Positions 1 to 8,330 of a stretch of DNA of 64,000 bases are shown piece by piece (position 1 is the stretch's first letter; each line of letters starts with the position of its first letter). The notes beneath the pieces were generated by a model. It was not told where the DNA came from. It made no database searches and saw only the letters and a program-made list of their open reading frames with translations. The stretch is from Pontibacter anaerobius. GTDB lineage: Bacteria; Bacteroidota; Bacteroidia; Cytophagales; Hymenobacteraceae. A program made the position numbers and the translations under genes. The stretch spans positions 62,001-126,000 of the forward strand of contig NZ_JAPFQO010000008.1 in assembly GCF_026241195.1 (NCBI RefSeq), read 5' to 3'.

Positions 1-515
1 TCAATGGTAAAAAAGAAAAATTAAGCATTAATGTTATGTATCGCGCTGGCAGCACATCTTATGAGAATGCGGCTATGATACTGCAGCAGAACGCGGGGAA
101 AATAGGCATTCCTGTGCAGGTGCAGGGGGTTGAGAGTAGCCTGCTAGCCCAGAGGTCAAAACAGCATGAGTTTGATATGTTCTTCCGCTCGTTGGGTGGC
201 AATCCTTTTGCCTTCAATTTTAAGCCGCTGCTACACACAGATTATGCCGAACAAGGTGGCCTGAACTATACGGGCTTCGGTACAGCGGAGAGCGACCAGA
301 TCCTGGACAGGATCAGTAATACCGTGAACTCTCGCCAAGAAATGGCAAAGCTATTGAAACGCCTTCAGGAAATCATGTACGAGGAAGCGGCTTTCATTTC
401 GATGTACTACATTAAAGAACGCATCGCTATCCACCGCCGGTTTTCCAACACTAAGGTTTCCGGCCTTAAGCCTAATTACGACGTTAGTGCCTTTACCTTA
501 AAAGAAGAAGAGTAA
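1..515 (+). CDS. Peptide ABC transporter substrate-binding protein, C-terminal part
   Basis: The frame is open from the left edge of the window, so this is the C-terminal part (about 171 residues) of a longer protein; the first in-frame ATG at 36 is internal. It resembles the end of SBP_bac_5 (DppA/OppA-type) extracytoplasmic binding proteins: a region with SLGGNPFAFNFKPLLHTDYA and an EEAAFISMYY stretch near the end, as in the last lobe of peptide/nickel binding proteins. Two dipeptide-type permease genes follow after 5 bases, which supports an import system for peptides in one operon. Such proteins are normally secreted or lipid-anchored, but that end is outside the window. No ATPase gene is seen here, so it must lie elsewhere. 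Confidence 0.85.
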   Translation, partial: NGKKEKLSINVMYRAGSTSYENAAMILQQNAGKIGIPVQVQGVESSLLAQRSKQHEFDMFFRSLGGNPFAFNFKPLLHTDYAEQGGLNYTGFGTAESDQILDRISNTVNSRQEMAKLLKRLQEIMYEEAAFISMYYIKERIAIHRRFSNTKVSGLKPNYDVSAFTLKEEE

Positions 516-520
516 GCTTT

Positions 521-1654
521 ATGCTTGTATACTTGCTCAGGAGAATTCTGCTGGCTTTACCTGCGCTTTGGTTGCTTGGCACACTGGTGTTTCTACTGAG
601 CAGGATGATTCCGGGCTCTTTCGCTGAAGAACGTTTCCTGAACGCGGAGGCAAGCTTTTACAACAAGAACAGCCAGAGCAGCCGCGAGGAAGCATACCGG
701 GAGTATCAGCAGCGAACAGGGCAGCATCTTCCTATCTTCTACTTCAGCGTCTCCTCTGCTGCTATACCGGAGACAGGGCCTGACCTACCTGAAGCAGTGC
801 AAGAGCAACTACAACAGTCTTACTCATACCTCCTGCCCAAGTTCAGCTGGCACGGCACACACAATCAATATCACACGTGGCTAGCAGGCATACTTACCGG
901 AGATTTCGGCACCTCTTACCGCACCGGCAGGCCAGCTCTGGAGATGCTGTGGGAAAATATTGGCAATACACTCTGGTTATTGTCAGCAAGTATGCTTATT
1001 ACGCTTGCAGTAGCTTTAGAGCTAAGTATAAGTATGGCCAAAAAGCGAATGCAGTGGTTACGGCGCCTGGTACTGCCCGCGCTCTTTATTATCGACAGTA
1101 TTCCTATGCTGGTACTCTCCCTTCTGCTTCTGGTGCTGTTGGCTAACCCTGATTTTCTGCAGGTGTTTCCGGTGTACGGAATGGGCTATTATGTTCCGGG
1201 GCACCTGAGTATCTGGCAAGAGTTGGGGCAGCGACTGCAGTACATGGCTTTGCCTGTGCTGGCGCTTGTACTTGTCAACCTACCTTACATTACCAACCAG
1301 GTCTACAATTCGCTGCTGGCATCGCTGCAATCCGATTACACACGCACCGCCAAGGCAAAGGGGTTACCAGAGCATCTTATCATCCGGAGGCATGCGCTAC
1401 GAAACGCCCTGCTGCCAATAATTACCATTGTTTCAGATTTCCTCCCGGCTCTTGTCAGTGGTTCCATACTTATAGAAACGATTTACGCCATACCCGGCAT
1501 AGGCCGGCTGCTGATAGACTCTGTTTTATCCAGGGATTACCCGGTACTGGTGACAATTATACTTGTGGTGCTGGTTGTCAGAATGGCTGCCTATGCGCTG
1601 GCTGACACAGCCTATGCATGGGCTGACCCGCGCATTAAACAGAAACTGGCATGA
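521..1654 (+). CDS. ABC transporter permease, DppB type
   Basis: 377-residue inner-membrane permease of the BPD_transp_1 family for peptide import. The N-terminus has the usual short cytoplasmic start and first membrane helix (LLRRILLALPALWLLGTL), followed by an unusually long external loop of about 100 residues, then five further hydrophobic segments. The EAA loop that contacts the ATPase is visible at about residues 273-300 (TRTAKAKGLPEHLIIRRHAL followed by RNALLP). It starts 5 bases after the binding protein and its end overlaps the next permease by 4 bases (ATGA), indicating translational coupling. Confidence 0.92.
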   Translation: MLVYLLRRILLALPALWLLGTLVFLLSRMIPGSFAEERFLNAEASFYNKNSQSSREEAYREYQQRTGQHLPIFYFSVSSAAIPETGPDLPEAVQEQLQQSYSYLLPKFSWHGTHNQYHTWLAGILTGDFGTSYRTGRPALEMLWENIGNTLWLLSASMLITLAVALELSISMAKKRMQWLRRLVLPALFIIDSIPMLVLSLLLLVLLANPDFLQVFPVYGMGYYVPGHLSIWQELGQRLQYMALPVLALVLVNLPYITNQVYNSLLASLQSDYTRTAKAKGLPEHLIIRRHALRNALLPIITIVSDFLPALVSGSILIETIYAIPGIGRLLIDSVLSRDYPVLVTIILVVLVVRMAAYALADTAYAWADPRIKQKLA

Positions 1655-2736
1655 GGCATATCTGGCAAATTATAAAGAGCCTGTGGAGAAACAAATGGGG
1701 CTTCCGGATAGCTTCAACGTACCTGCTGCTTCTACTAGCGCTGGTACTGGCGCTGCCTTTGCTGCCATTGCCTTACGCCCCGAACTTCCTGGACCTGCAG
1801 CATCCCTTCCTTGCTCCTTTCACGGCAAAGGGTATGGCGGCAGGGCACCCCCTGGGCACCGACGGTTTGGGCCGCGATGTGATGGCGAACCTTCTTTTTG
1901 GCGCACGCACGGCTTTCCTGATCAGTTTGCCGGTCATGTTGTTGGCTACTTTTATCGGAGTAGCACTGGGCACCACTGCCGGGTATTTTGGTGACTACGC
2001 TTTCCGTAAGCCGCTGCACAATGTGTTACGTTGGGCCTTGGGGTTCCTGGCTTTTCTATACTATGGCTTATACCTGCCCTTAAAGCTTCACCAGTTAAAT
2101 ATGGGGATGAAGACACTAGTTATGCCTATCGGCCTGCTGCTATTTACCCTTCTGCTTTTGTGGCTTTTAACTAGCGTGCTGCTGAGGAGATTCTTACTGT
2201 GGCAGCGCTTGGTTGCCATACCTATAGATAAAGTGGTGATGCGGTTAATTGAGGCGCTGACCAGTATTCCTCGCTTTGTGCTGATACTGGTACTGGCATC
2301 CTTCATTCCACCCTCTCTGCCACTGCTCTCCCTGTTGCTTATCTTTACGCTGTGGCCTGCCGCTGCACGACTCTCACGGGCAGAAATGTTACGTATAAAG
2401 CAATTACCATACTTCGAAGTCGCACGAAGTATAGGCAACAGTCCACAACAACTTATCTGGAGACATGCGCTGCCGAATCTGGGCGGTCCGGTTTTGATAG
2501 CTTTTTCGTTTGGCCTGGGCGGCCTGCTGGCGCTGGAGTCTACGCTATCCTTCCTCAACATTGGCGTGCCGACAACACTTGTGAGCTGGGGCCGCACTAT
2601 CTCGAGCATCAGAGGCAACACCTCGGCATGGTGGTTGGTTGCCTTCCCCGGAGGCTTTCTCAGCCTTACCGTACTGGCACTTTATACCTGCAGTCACTAT
2701 TTCTCGCAGATATTTGGCTCCAGAAACGGCCAATAA
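1651..2736 (+). CDS. ABC transporter permease, DppC type
   Basis: 361-residue partner permease of the preceding gene. Its start overlaps the upstream stop in ATGA. It has an N-terminal helix, the OppC-like segment GTDGLGRDVMANLLFGARTA near residue 70, an insertion of two hydrophobic segments (about residues 120-185), and an EAA loop (YFEVARSIGNSPQQLIWRHA) followed by LPNLGGPVLIAFSFGLGG. Together the two permeases form the channel of a peptide or nickel-type importer. The extra mid-protein helices make it longer than the typical DppC of about 300 residues. No terminator is evident directly after it. Confidence 0.92.
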   Translation: MRHIWQIIKSLWRNKWGFRIASTYLLLLLALVLALPLLPLPYAPNFLDLQHPFLAPFTAKGMAAGHPLGTDGLGRDVMANLLFGARTAFLISLPVMLLATFIGVALGTTAGYFGDYAFRKPLHNVLRWALGFLAFLYYGLYLPLKLHQLNMGMKTLVMPIGLLLFTLLLLWLLTSVLLRRFLLWQRLVAIPIDKVVMRLIEALTSIPRFVLILVLASFIPPSLPLLSLLLIFTLWPAAARLSRAEMLRIKQLPYFEVARSIGNSPQQLIWRHALPNLGGPVLIAFSFGLGGLLALESTLSFLNIGVPTTLVSWGRTISSIRGNTSAWWLVAFPGGFLSLTVLALYTCSHYFSQIFGSRNGQ

Positions 2737-3049
2737 CATGTTACTTTTTCCTTTATTCCATCAACCCTACACACCTAACTTAGTATTACCGCTGCTTTAA
2801 AATAGTTTTATTGCAGAACTCCGAAAAGCCTTACAAACGACTGTATTACAAGTAAATAAATGGGTATATTAATTCACTAATGGTCTAAAAATTCCCTACT
2901 TAGAACAGCACAAAGGTATATCTACTCCTCTATACTACACGTTTACCCACCGAAATACCCATGTTACTTTTGCGAATTAATATTCCTGTTTCTACAGAGG
3001 TGGCATGCTTATACTTGTAGCGTGTTAGAACCCAAAACCCCATCGTCAC
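2737..3049. other. Spacer with one promoter-like site
   Basis: AT-rich 313-base spacer after the transporter operon. The only recognisable element is a -7 type hexamer-plus (TACTTTTG) at 2965-2972; no clear terminator for the transporter genes was found. Confidence 0.4.
2965..2972 (+). promoter_or_regulatory. Bacteroidota-type -7 promoter element
   Basis: TACTTTTG matches the TAnnTTTG -7 consensus of Bacteroidota primary-sigma promoters. A clear TTG at -33 is not present. It would place transcription start about 70 bases upstream of the small gene at 3050. Confidence 0.4.
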
Positions 3050-3316
3050 ATGAATTCGACATTAAACCCTTCACCCAAGAAATTGGCTGAACCCTGCCTG
3101 GTAAAGGCGGCGCTTCTGCCCTGTAGTACTACTACAAAGGCTTACCTGCAGACCGATGAACCAGTTGGCTATGCTACCATAGACGGCAATGTGGTTACCT
3201 ACCACGCAGGTTCAAGCGCGGTAAGCAACGGAGCAGGTATCTTCATCGGAGACTACTTTGTTGGCCTTGCTGATAACTATGAATCTGTTAGTATAACCCC
3301 ATTTATTCGTTACTAA
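3050..3316 (+). CDS. Small hypothetical protein
   Basis: 88 codons from ATG, not recognised as any family. The second half (YATIDGNVVTYHAGSS, then GAGIFIGDYFVGLADNYE) is glycine- and aromatic-rich with alternating polar residues, as in short beta-rich exported or cell-surface proteins, but there is no signal peptide. A promoter-like TACTTTTG lies 78 bases upstream and a strong terminator 76 bases downstream, so the stretch is probably transcribed as a single unit. It could also be a remnant or a small RNA locus with a chance reading frame. Confidence 0.35.
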   Translation: MNSTLNPSPKKLAEPCLVKAALLPCSTTTKAYLQTDEPVGYATIDGNVVTYHAGSSAVSNGAGIFIGDYFVGLADNYESVSITPFIRY

Positions 3317-3391
3317 CAGCTTTAATTACCAGAACCCCTATTACCCTTTAATTTTAATAGATTTTGTTGGTTGTTTGTGTTTAGATTAGGC

Positions 3392-3430
3392 AAGCCCTGT
3401 AGTTCCCCCCTACAGGGCTTTTGCTCTTTT
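3392..3430 (+). terminator. Rho-independent terminator
   Basis: Perfect 11-bp stem AAGCCCTGTAG / CTACAGGGCTT with a 7-base loop, followed by TTGCTCTTTT. The T-rich side is on the + strand, so it ends transcription coming from the small gene at 3050. Confidence 0.8.
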
Positions 3431-3491
3431 ATTCAAACATGTTAAGATACGCCCTAGCGGCCAATACGCAAAATACTGGTACTTAATTATT

Positions 3492-4025
3492 TTAGCTAAC
3501 CTTTAATTTCTCCTTGAAAACCTTGCGGAACTTATCCAGTTTAGGTCGGATGACAAAACTGCAGTAAGGCTCGTGGCCGTGTGTGCTGTAGTAATTCTGA
3601 TGATAGTCTTCGGCGGGATAAAACTTCTCTAATGGTTCTATTGCCGTTACGATCGAATCGTTAAAAGCACCGGAAGCATCCAGTTCCTGCTTATACTTTT
3701 CTGCAAGCTGTTTTTGCTCCTCGTTGTGGTAGAAGATAATCGAGCGGTATTGCGGGCCGATGTCATTGCCCTGTCGGTTCAGGGTAGTAGGGTCGTGGGT
3801 ACTCCAGAAAACTTCCAGAAGTTCCTGGTAACTGATTTGCTGCGGGTCATACGTCACCTGAAGCACCTCCGCGTGCCCTGTGGTGGCAGAGCAGACCTGC
3901 TTATAGGTAGGGTTCTCCACATGCCCGCCAGCGTAACCCGGCATAACCTTCTCAACTCCTTTTAACTCCTGAAAAACGGCTTCTGTGCACCAGAAGCAAC
4001 CGTTGCCAAATGTTGCTGTTTCCAT
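3492..4025 (-). CDS. msrA: Peptide methionine sulfoxide reductase MsrA
   Basis: 177 residues, normal length for MsrA, which reduces methionine-S-sulfoxide in oxidised proteins. The catalytic motif GCFWCTE is at residues 9-15 (catalytic Cys10), followed by the family motifs GYAGG and NPTYKQVCS, and HDPTT in the middle. The C-terminus has the conserved AEDYHQNYY segment. No MsrB domain is fused and no msrB lies beside it. It stands alone between convergent and parallel neighbours; no signal peptide, so cytoplasmic. Confidence 0.96.
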   Translation of the reverse strand: METATFGNGCFWCTEAVFQELKGVEKVMPGYAGGHVENPTYKQVCSATTGHAEVLQVTYDPQQISYQELLEVFWSTHDPTTLNRQGNDIGPQYRSIIFYHNEEQKQLAEKYKQELDASGAFNDSIVTAIEPLEKFYPAEDYHQNYYSTHGHEPYCSFVIRPKLDKFRKVFKEKLKVS

Positions 4026-4161
4026 AGTTCAATCTTTTATACTTTGTCCTGAGGTACAACACCTATCCCCCATAAAACTGTTACCCTAACTAACCAAGAA
4101 AAGTCCGGAGGGTTATGCCTATTTTCCAGGAAGGCTAAGATGAAAGTATAATTTCCCCAAC

Positions 4162-7100
4162 TTAAGCTTTAAAGTATAGCTTGAAGGTCGTGCCCTCGCC
4201 TTCCTCACTGTTTACCTGTATAAAGCCATTGGCATTCTCTACAAGTCGCTTTACAATGTATAAGCCCATGCCGGTGCCGTCTACATGAGAGTGGAAGCGC
4301 TTGAACAGGGTAAAAAGCTTGGCAATATTTTCCTCACTTATACCTAAGCCATTGTCTGTTACGGTTAAAAGCACATGGCCATCTACCCGCTCAGTCTTCA
4401 GAACTATTGTCGGAGTCCTGCCCTTTGCTTTATACTTGATAGCGTTGCTCACAAGGTTGTAAAGCACGCTATACAGGTTCTTTTTAGAAAAATTAATGCA
4501 GGGCGCATTCTCAAAGTTCACCTCAAACTGAGCATGTTCGGTTTCGATCAGCTCCTGCATGTTTACTTTCACCTCCTCAAAAACCTCCTGCACCTCCACC
4601 TGCTCTGGCTCCCCGTCCACGTCGCGCTGCACCTTTACAATATCGGTCAGGTCTTTGATCACGTTATTGAAGCGGCTGATCGCCCCTTTCATCATTTCAA
4701 AAACGGGCTGTATCGGCTCACCGGGTATAGGACCCGCCGAGGCAATCTGATCCTCCAGCAACAGCATCAGGCCTTCTATGTTGCCTATCGGTGCTTTCAA
4801 ATCGTGGGAGGCCGTGTACACAAAGGTATCCAGATCCTCTATCACGCGAAGCAGGTGCTCATTTGTTTCCTGCAGTTTCTCCTGCGTCAGTTTCAGGTCA
4901 GTCAGGTCGATGAAGGAGCCCAGCACACGGTACGGCATCTGGTACTCGTTGTGCATGATGTGTGCCCGGTTAGAGACATAAGCGTACGTTCCATCCTTCT
5001 TCTTCAGCCTGTACTCCCCGGTCCACTGTTCCTTGCCTGCATTTATCGCCTGGTTAATACTCTTCTCTACCTCTTCCCTATCGCCTGGGTGCACCAGTTT
5101 AAACCAGGCATCCACGCCTTTGCCCATCTCTTCTGCATCGTAGCCAAGCATGTTTTGTAAGCTGTCGCTCCACCATACTTCATTATTCACTACGTCCCAG
5201 TCCCAGATAACGTCATTGGTTGCCATCGACACCATCCTAAAGCGCTCTTCGCTGGAAGAGAGCTCCCTTGTGCGCTCTATAACCCTCTTCTCCAGCTCAT
5301 TATTCAGTTTGATAAGGTCTTCTTCAGCCAGCTTCAGCTCCTCGTAAGCCATCAGCACCCTATCTTCGCTGTTCTTCTTCTCGGTGATATCGGCCATGGT
5401 CACGGTTACACCGTCGCCCATTTTTACTGCTGCTATCTCGTACCAGGTTTTCTCTCCGTTTACATCCAGCTGCTGCTCAATATGTATAGCCTGTCCCGAC
5501 TCAACCACCTGAACAAACTTCCGGAATAAGCCGCTTTTCCTCAGGAATGGCATACTAGAGAGCACGCTTGTTTGCAGCAGCCCCGCCTGCGAGTTCCCGA
5601 TCAGCTCTTCAGTCTTTTTGTTGAGCAGCGTCCAGGCAAAATCAGTTATCTCTTCTTTCTCGTTTCTGACAGTCCGGAAAGCCATGATATTATTTAGGGA
5701 GCTGTTCAGCACCCCCTGCACCACATTGCTGAGTGTTTTCAGGGTAGTTACATCCACAAAGCTGATTACTACTCCATCCTTATTTCCGTCATGTTTGAGG
5801 TATGGGATGATGCGCATCAGGTAAAATTTGCCACCTGCTGCCTCTACCTCCTGCTCAATCTCTTCGGAAGTATTATTCACCTGTTGGATATCCTCAAGCA
5901 GGCGTGTGTATTTCAGGTTATGCGACAGGTGGTGGATCGGCCTGCCTATATCGCTATCGATAATGTTAATGAGTCCTTCAACGGAAGGCGTAAACTTCCT
6001 GATAACCAGGTGATGATCTACAAAAAGCTGCCCGATGTTGGAGCTGCGTATATAATTGTCCAGGTCTTCGTTCAGTTCCTGCAGCTCCTTTATCTTCAGC
6101 TGGTGTTCTGAGTTTACAGTATGCAGCTCCTCGTTCAGCGACTGCATCTCCTCGTTAGAGCTCTGCAGCTCCTCGTTAGAAGACATGAGTTCCTCGTTTG
6201 TGCTCTGCAGCTCCTCATTGGCTGTACTTAGATCCTGAACGGTAAGCTGCAGTCCCTCCCGCGCCTCCTTCAGCTCCATTTCCAGGGCTGTTAACTGCTG
6301 GTAGTAATCTGAGTCAGAGACAAAAGAAAGATCCGAAACCTTTGGCAGGGGCGTTACCTCCCCCATCTCCTGCAGCATAACCAGGATAACTTTAGACTGG
6401 CCCTTATCCAGGGTAAGAGGTCGGATGGAAACATGGACCATCTGCTCTTTTTTATCCAGCTTTACAGCCACCTGCCTCGCCACTACCTTCCGGTCCTGCT
6501 TCAGCGCCTTCCGGATGCCGACGCTCAAGGTCACGGCCAATTCCTCAGGCACCATCTTGATCAGGTTAAAGTGCAGGCGCTTGTCCGGGAATTTCAGAAA
6601 ACGGTTAATGTCTCCGATGCCGTGCAGCAGTTGGTACTGTTCGTCCACATAAAGGGCGGTTACCTTAAAATCCTCGGAAACAGCATCCATGAAGGAGCCG
6701 TTGTACCGGCTTTCGGGAGTGTGGTTATACTTGGCGGTGGGGCCGGAGTAGTTATTATTATTGCTTGTATAGTCTGTGATACCGTAGCTTTGCCTTATGC
6801 CCCTGCCTTCTTTTATCTTCCGGAAGATCTTCCACTTGCGGTTCTCCTCCGAAAAGTATGGTTTCATTTCACCGATGTGCTCACTAGAGCCCAGGAACAG
6901 GTAGCCGCCCAGGTTCAGCGCATACGGAAACAGCGACATCACCTTGTTCTGCAGATCCTGGTTTAGGTAAATGAGCATGTTGCGGCACGACACTAGATCA
7001 ATGCGGCTGTAAGGTGGGTCTTTCTGCAGGTCATGCTGGGCAAACACAACCATTTTCCGGATGTCTTCCTTCACCAGGTAGCGGTTGCCTTTCTGAAGGA

Positions 7101-8262
7101 AAAAACGCTCCAGGCGCTCAGCTGACACATGCTTGGCAATAGCTGCAGGGTAACTCCCCCTGGATGCCTGTGTGATGGCCTGCTGATCGATATCGGTAGC
7201 AAACAGTTTTACATTCGGCTCACGCCCCAGTTTATCGTAAGCCTCCTTAAAAAGTATAGCCAACGAGTATACTTCCTCGCCGGTGCTGCAGGCGGCCACC
7301 CATACTTTCACTGACCCGTTCTCGCCCTTTTCTTCAAGTATGTGTGGGATTACCTCCTGCTCCAGCACCTCAAAGGCTTCCGGGTCGCGAAAAAAGTTGG
7401 TGACGTTTATAAAGAACTCCTGGCAAAGTACTTTTATCTCGGCAGGGTTCTCGTGTAGGTAGTCAAGGTATGCCCCCATGTCCTTCAGCTTCAGGTGATC
7501 CATGCGTTTGCGCACCCTTCTGTTTATGGTTGGCTCTTTGTAATTCGAGAAATCAGTTTGGGTGTGCATGCATACCAGGTCCAGGATCTCTTTCAGCACA
7601 GCCTCATCCTTTTCCTGCTCATTTTGTTCAATAACGCTTCTCACTAGCGGAATTTTACGGGTATATTCTATGATCTCTTCGGGCATATGCTCCGGGGCCA
7701 GCACATAATCAACCGAACCGCTATCAATGGCGCTGCGGGGCATGCCGTCGAACTTCGCTGTCTCGGGTTTTTGCACTACCACCATGCCACCGGCTTTCTT
7801 TATGGCCTTCGCCCCTTTTGTACCATCGGTGCCGGTGCCTGACAGAACTACGCCAATGGCATACTTGCCCCGGTTCTTCGCCATGGATTCAAAGAAAAGG
7901 TCGATGGCGAAATTAGGCTCCCTGCTACGCATTTTATCTTCCAGGCGCAGGCGGCCATGCTCTATGGTTAGCTGCTTACCACTTGGCAGCACGTACACAC
8001 AGTTTGGCCGGGTAAACATATTGTCCTCCGCTTCCCGTACCTGCATCTGGGTATGTTTAGACAGCAGCTCGGCCATCAGGCTCTTGTGGTCTGGCGAAAG
8101 GTGCTGTATAATGACAAAAGAAAAGGTTGAGTTATTCGGAAAATGGTCGAACAGCTTATGAATAGCCTCCAGGCCGCCTGCAGAGGCTCCTATGCCCACC
8201 AGGTAATGGTCTGTGGCGGGCTTTGCATTTTCCTTTTTAGGGGCTGATTTTGATGATATCAT
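4162..8262 (-). CDS. CheB-CheR-PAS-histidine kinase fusion protein
   Basis: 1366-residue multidomain signalling protein. Residues about 20-200 are a CheB methylesterase domain with its catalytic Ser (GASAGGLEA), His (IIQHLSPDHKS) and Asp (GTGTDGTKGAKAIKKAGG); there is no receiver domain in front. Residues about 220-490 are a CheR methyltransferase (RRVRKRMDHL, AACSTGEEVYSLA, ATDIDQQAI, RNMLIYLN). A long coiled coil made of repeated NEELQSSNEE units follows (about 660-740), then three PAS/PAC segments, a second coiled coil, a HisKA region (TASHDLKAPIGNIEGL) and an HATPase domain (GTGMGLYIVKRL) at the C-terminus. Such fusions occur in many bacteria and are thought to work outside classical chemotaxis. 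It lies 68 bases downstream of the phytochrome gene on the same strand, so the two are probably co-transcribed. Confidence 0.93.
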   Translation of the reverse strand: MISSKSAPKKENAKPATDHYLVGIGASAGGLEAIHKLFDHFPNNSTFSFVIIQHLSPDHKSLMAELLSKHTQMQVREAEDNMFTRPNCVYVLPSGKQLTIEHGRLRLEDKMRSREPNFAIDLFFESMAKNRGKYAIGVVLSGTGTDGTKGAKAIKKAGGMVVVQKPETAKFDGMPRSAIDSGSVDYVLAPEHMPEEIIEYTRKIPLVRSVIEQNEQEKDEAVLKEILDLVCMHTQTDFSNYKEPTINRRVRKRMDHLKLKDMGAYLDYLHENPAEIKVLCQEFFINVTNFFRDPEAFEVLEQEVIPHILEEKGENGSVKVWVAACSTGEEVYSLAILFKEAYDKLGREPNVKLFATDIDQQAITQASRGSYPAAIAKHVSAERLERFFLQKGNRYLVKEDIRKMVVFAQHDLQKDPPYSRIDLVSCRNMLIYLNQDLQNKVMSLFPYALNLGGYLFLGSSEHIGEMKPYFSEENRKWKIFRKIKEGRGIRQSYGITDYTSNNNNYSGPTAKYNHTPESRYNGSFMDAVSEDFKVTALYVDEQYQLLHGIGDINRFLKFPDKRLHFNLIKMVPEELAVTLSVGIRKALKQDRKVVARQVAVKLDKKEQMVHVSIRPLTLDKGQSKVILVMLQEMGEVTPLPKVSDLSFVSDSDYYQQLTALEMELKEAREGLQLTVQDLSTANEELQSTNEELMSSNEELQSSNEEMQSLNEELHTVNSEHQLKIKELQELNEDLDNYIRSSNIGQLFVDHHLVIRKFTPSVEGLINIIDSDIGRPIHHLSHNLKYTRLLEDIQQVNNTSEEIEQEVEAAGGKFYLMRIIPYLKHDGNKDGVVISFVDVTTLKTLSNVVQGVLNSSLNNIMAFRTVRNEKEEITDFAWTLLNKKTEELIGNSQAGLLQTSVLSSMPFLRKSGLFRKFVQVVESGQAIHIEQQLDVNGEKTWYEIAAVKMGDGVTVTMADITEKKNSEDRVLMAYEELKLAEEDLIKLNNELEKRVIERTRELSSSEERFRMVSMATNDVIWDWDVVNNEVWWSDSLQNMLGYDAEEMGKGVDAWFKLVHPGDREEVEKSINQAINAGKEQWTGEYRLKKKDGTYAYVSNRAHIMHNEYQMPYRVLGSFIDLTDLKLTQEKLQETNEHLLRVIEDLDTFVYTASHDLKAPIGNIEGLMLLLEDQIASAGPIPGEPIQPVFEMMKGAISRFNNVIKDLTDIVKVQRDVDGEPEQVEVQEVFEEVKVNMQELIETEHAQFEVNFENAPCINFSKKNLYSVLYNLVSNAIKYKAKGRTPTIVLKTERVDGHVLLTVTDNGLGISEENIAKLFTLFKRFHSHVDGTGMGLYIVKRLVENANGFIQVNSEEGEGTTFKLYFKA

Positions 8263-8330
8263 GTAAACTATTCGTATTCCTGTTGCCTTAACTCTTCCTG
8301 ATAATCGATCTTATACTTCGTGTAAAAGTG

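Noticed and set aside
4375..5160. Long plus-strand frame of 261 codons
   Set aside because: Antisense shadow of the CheB-CheR-kinase gene, whose domains are unmistakable on the minus strand.
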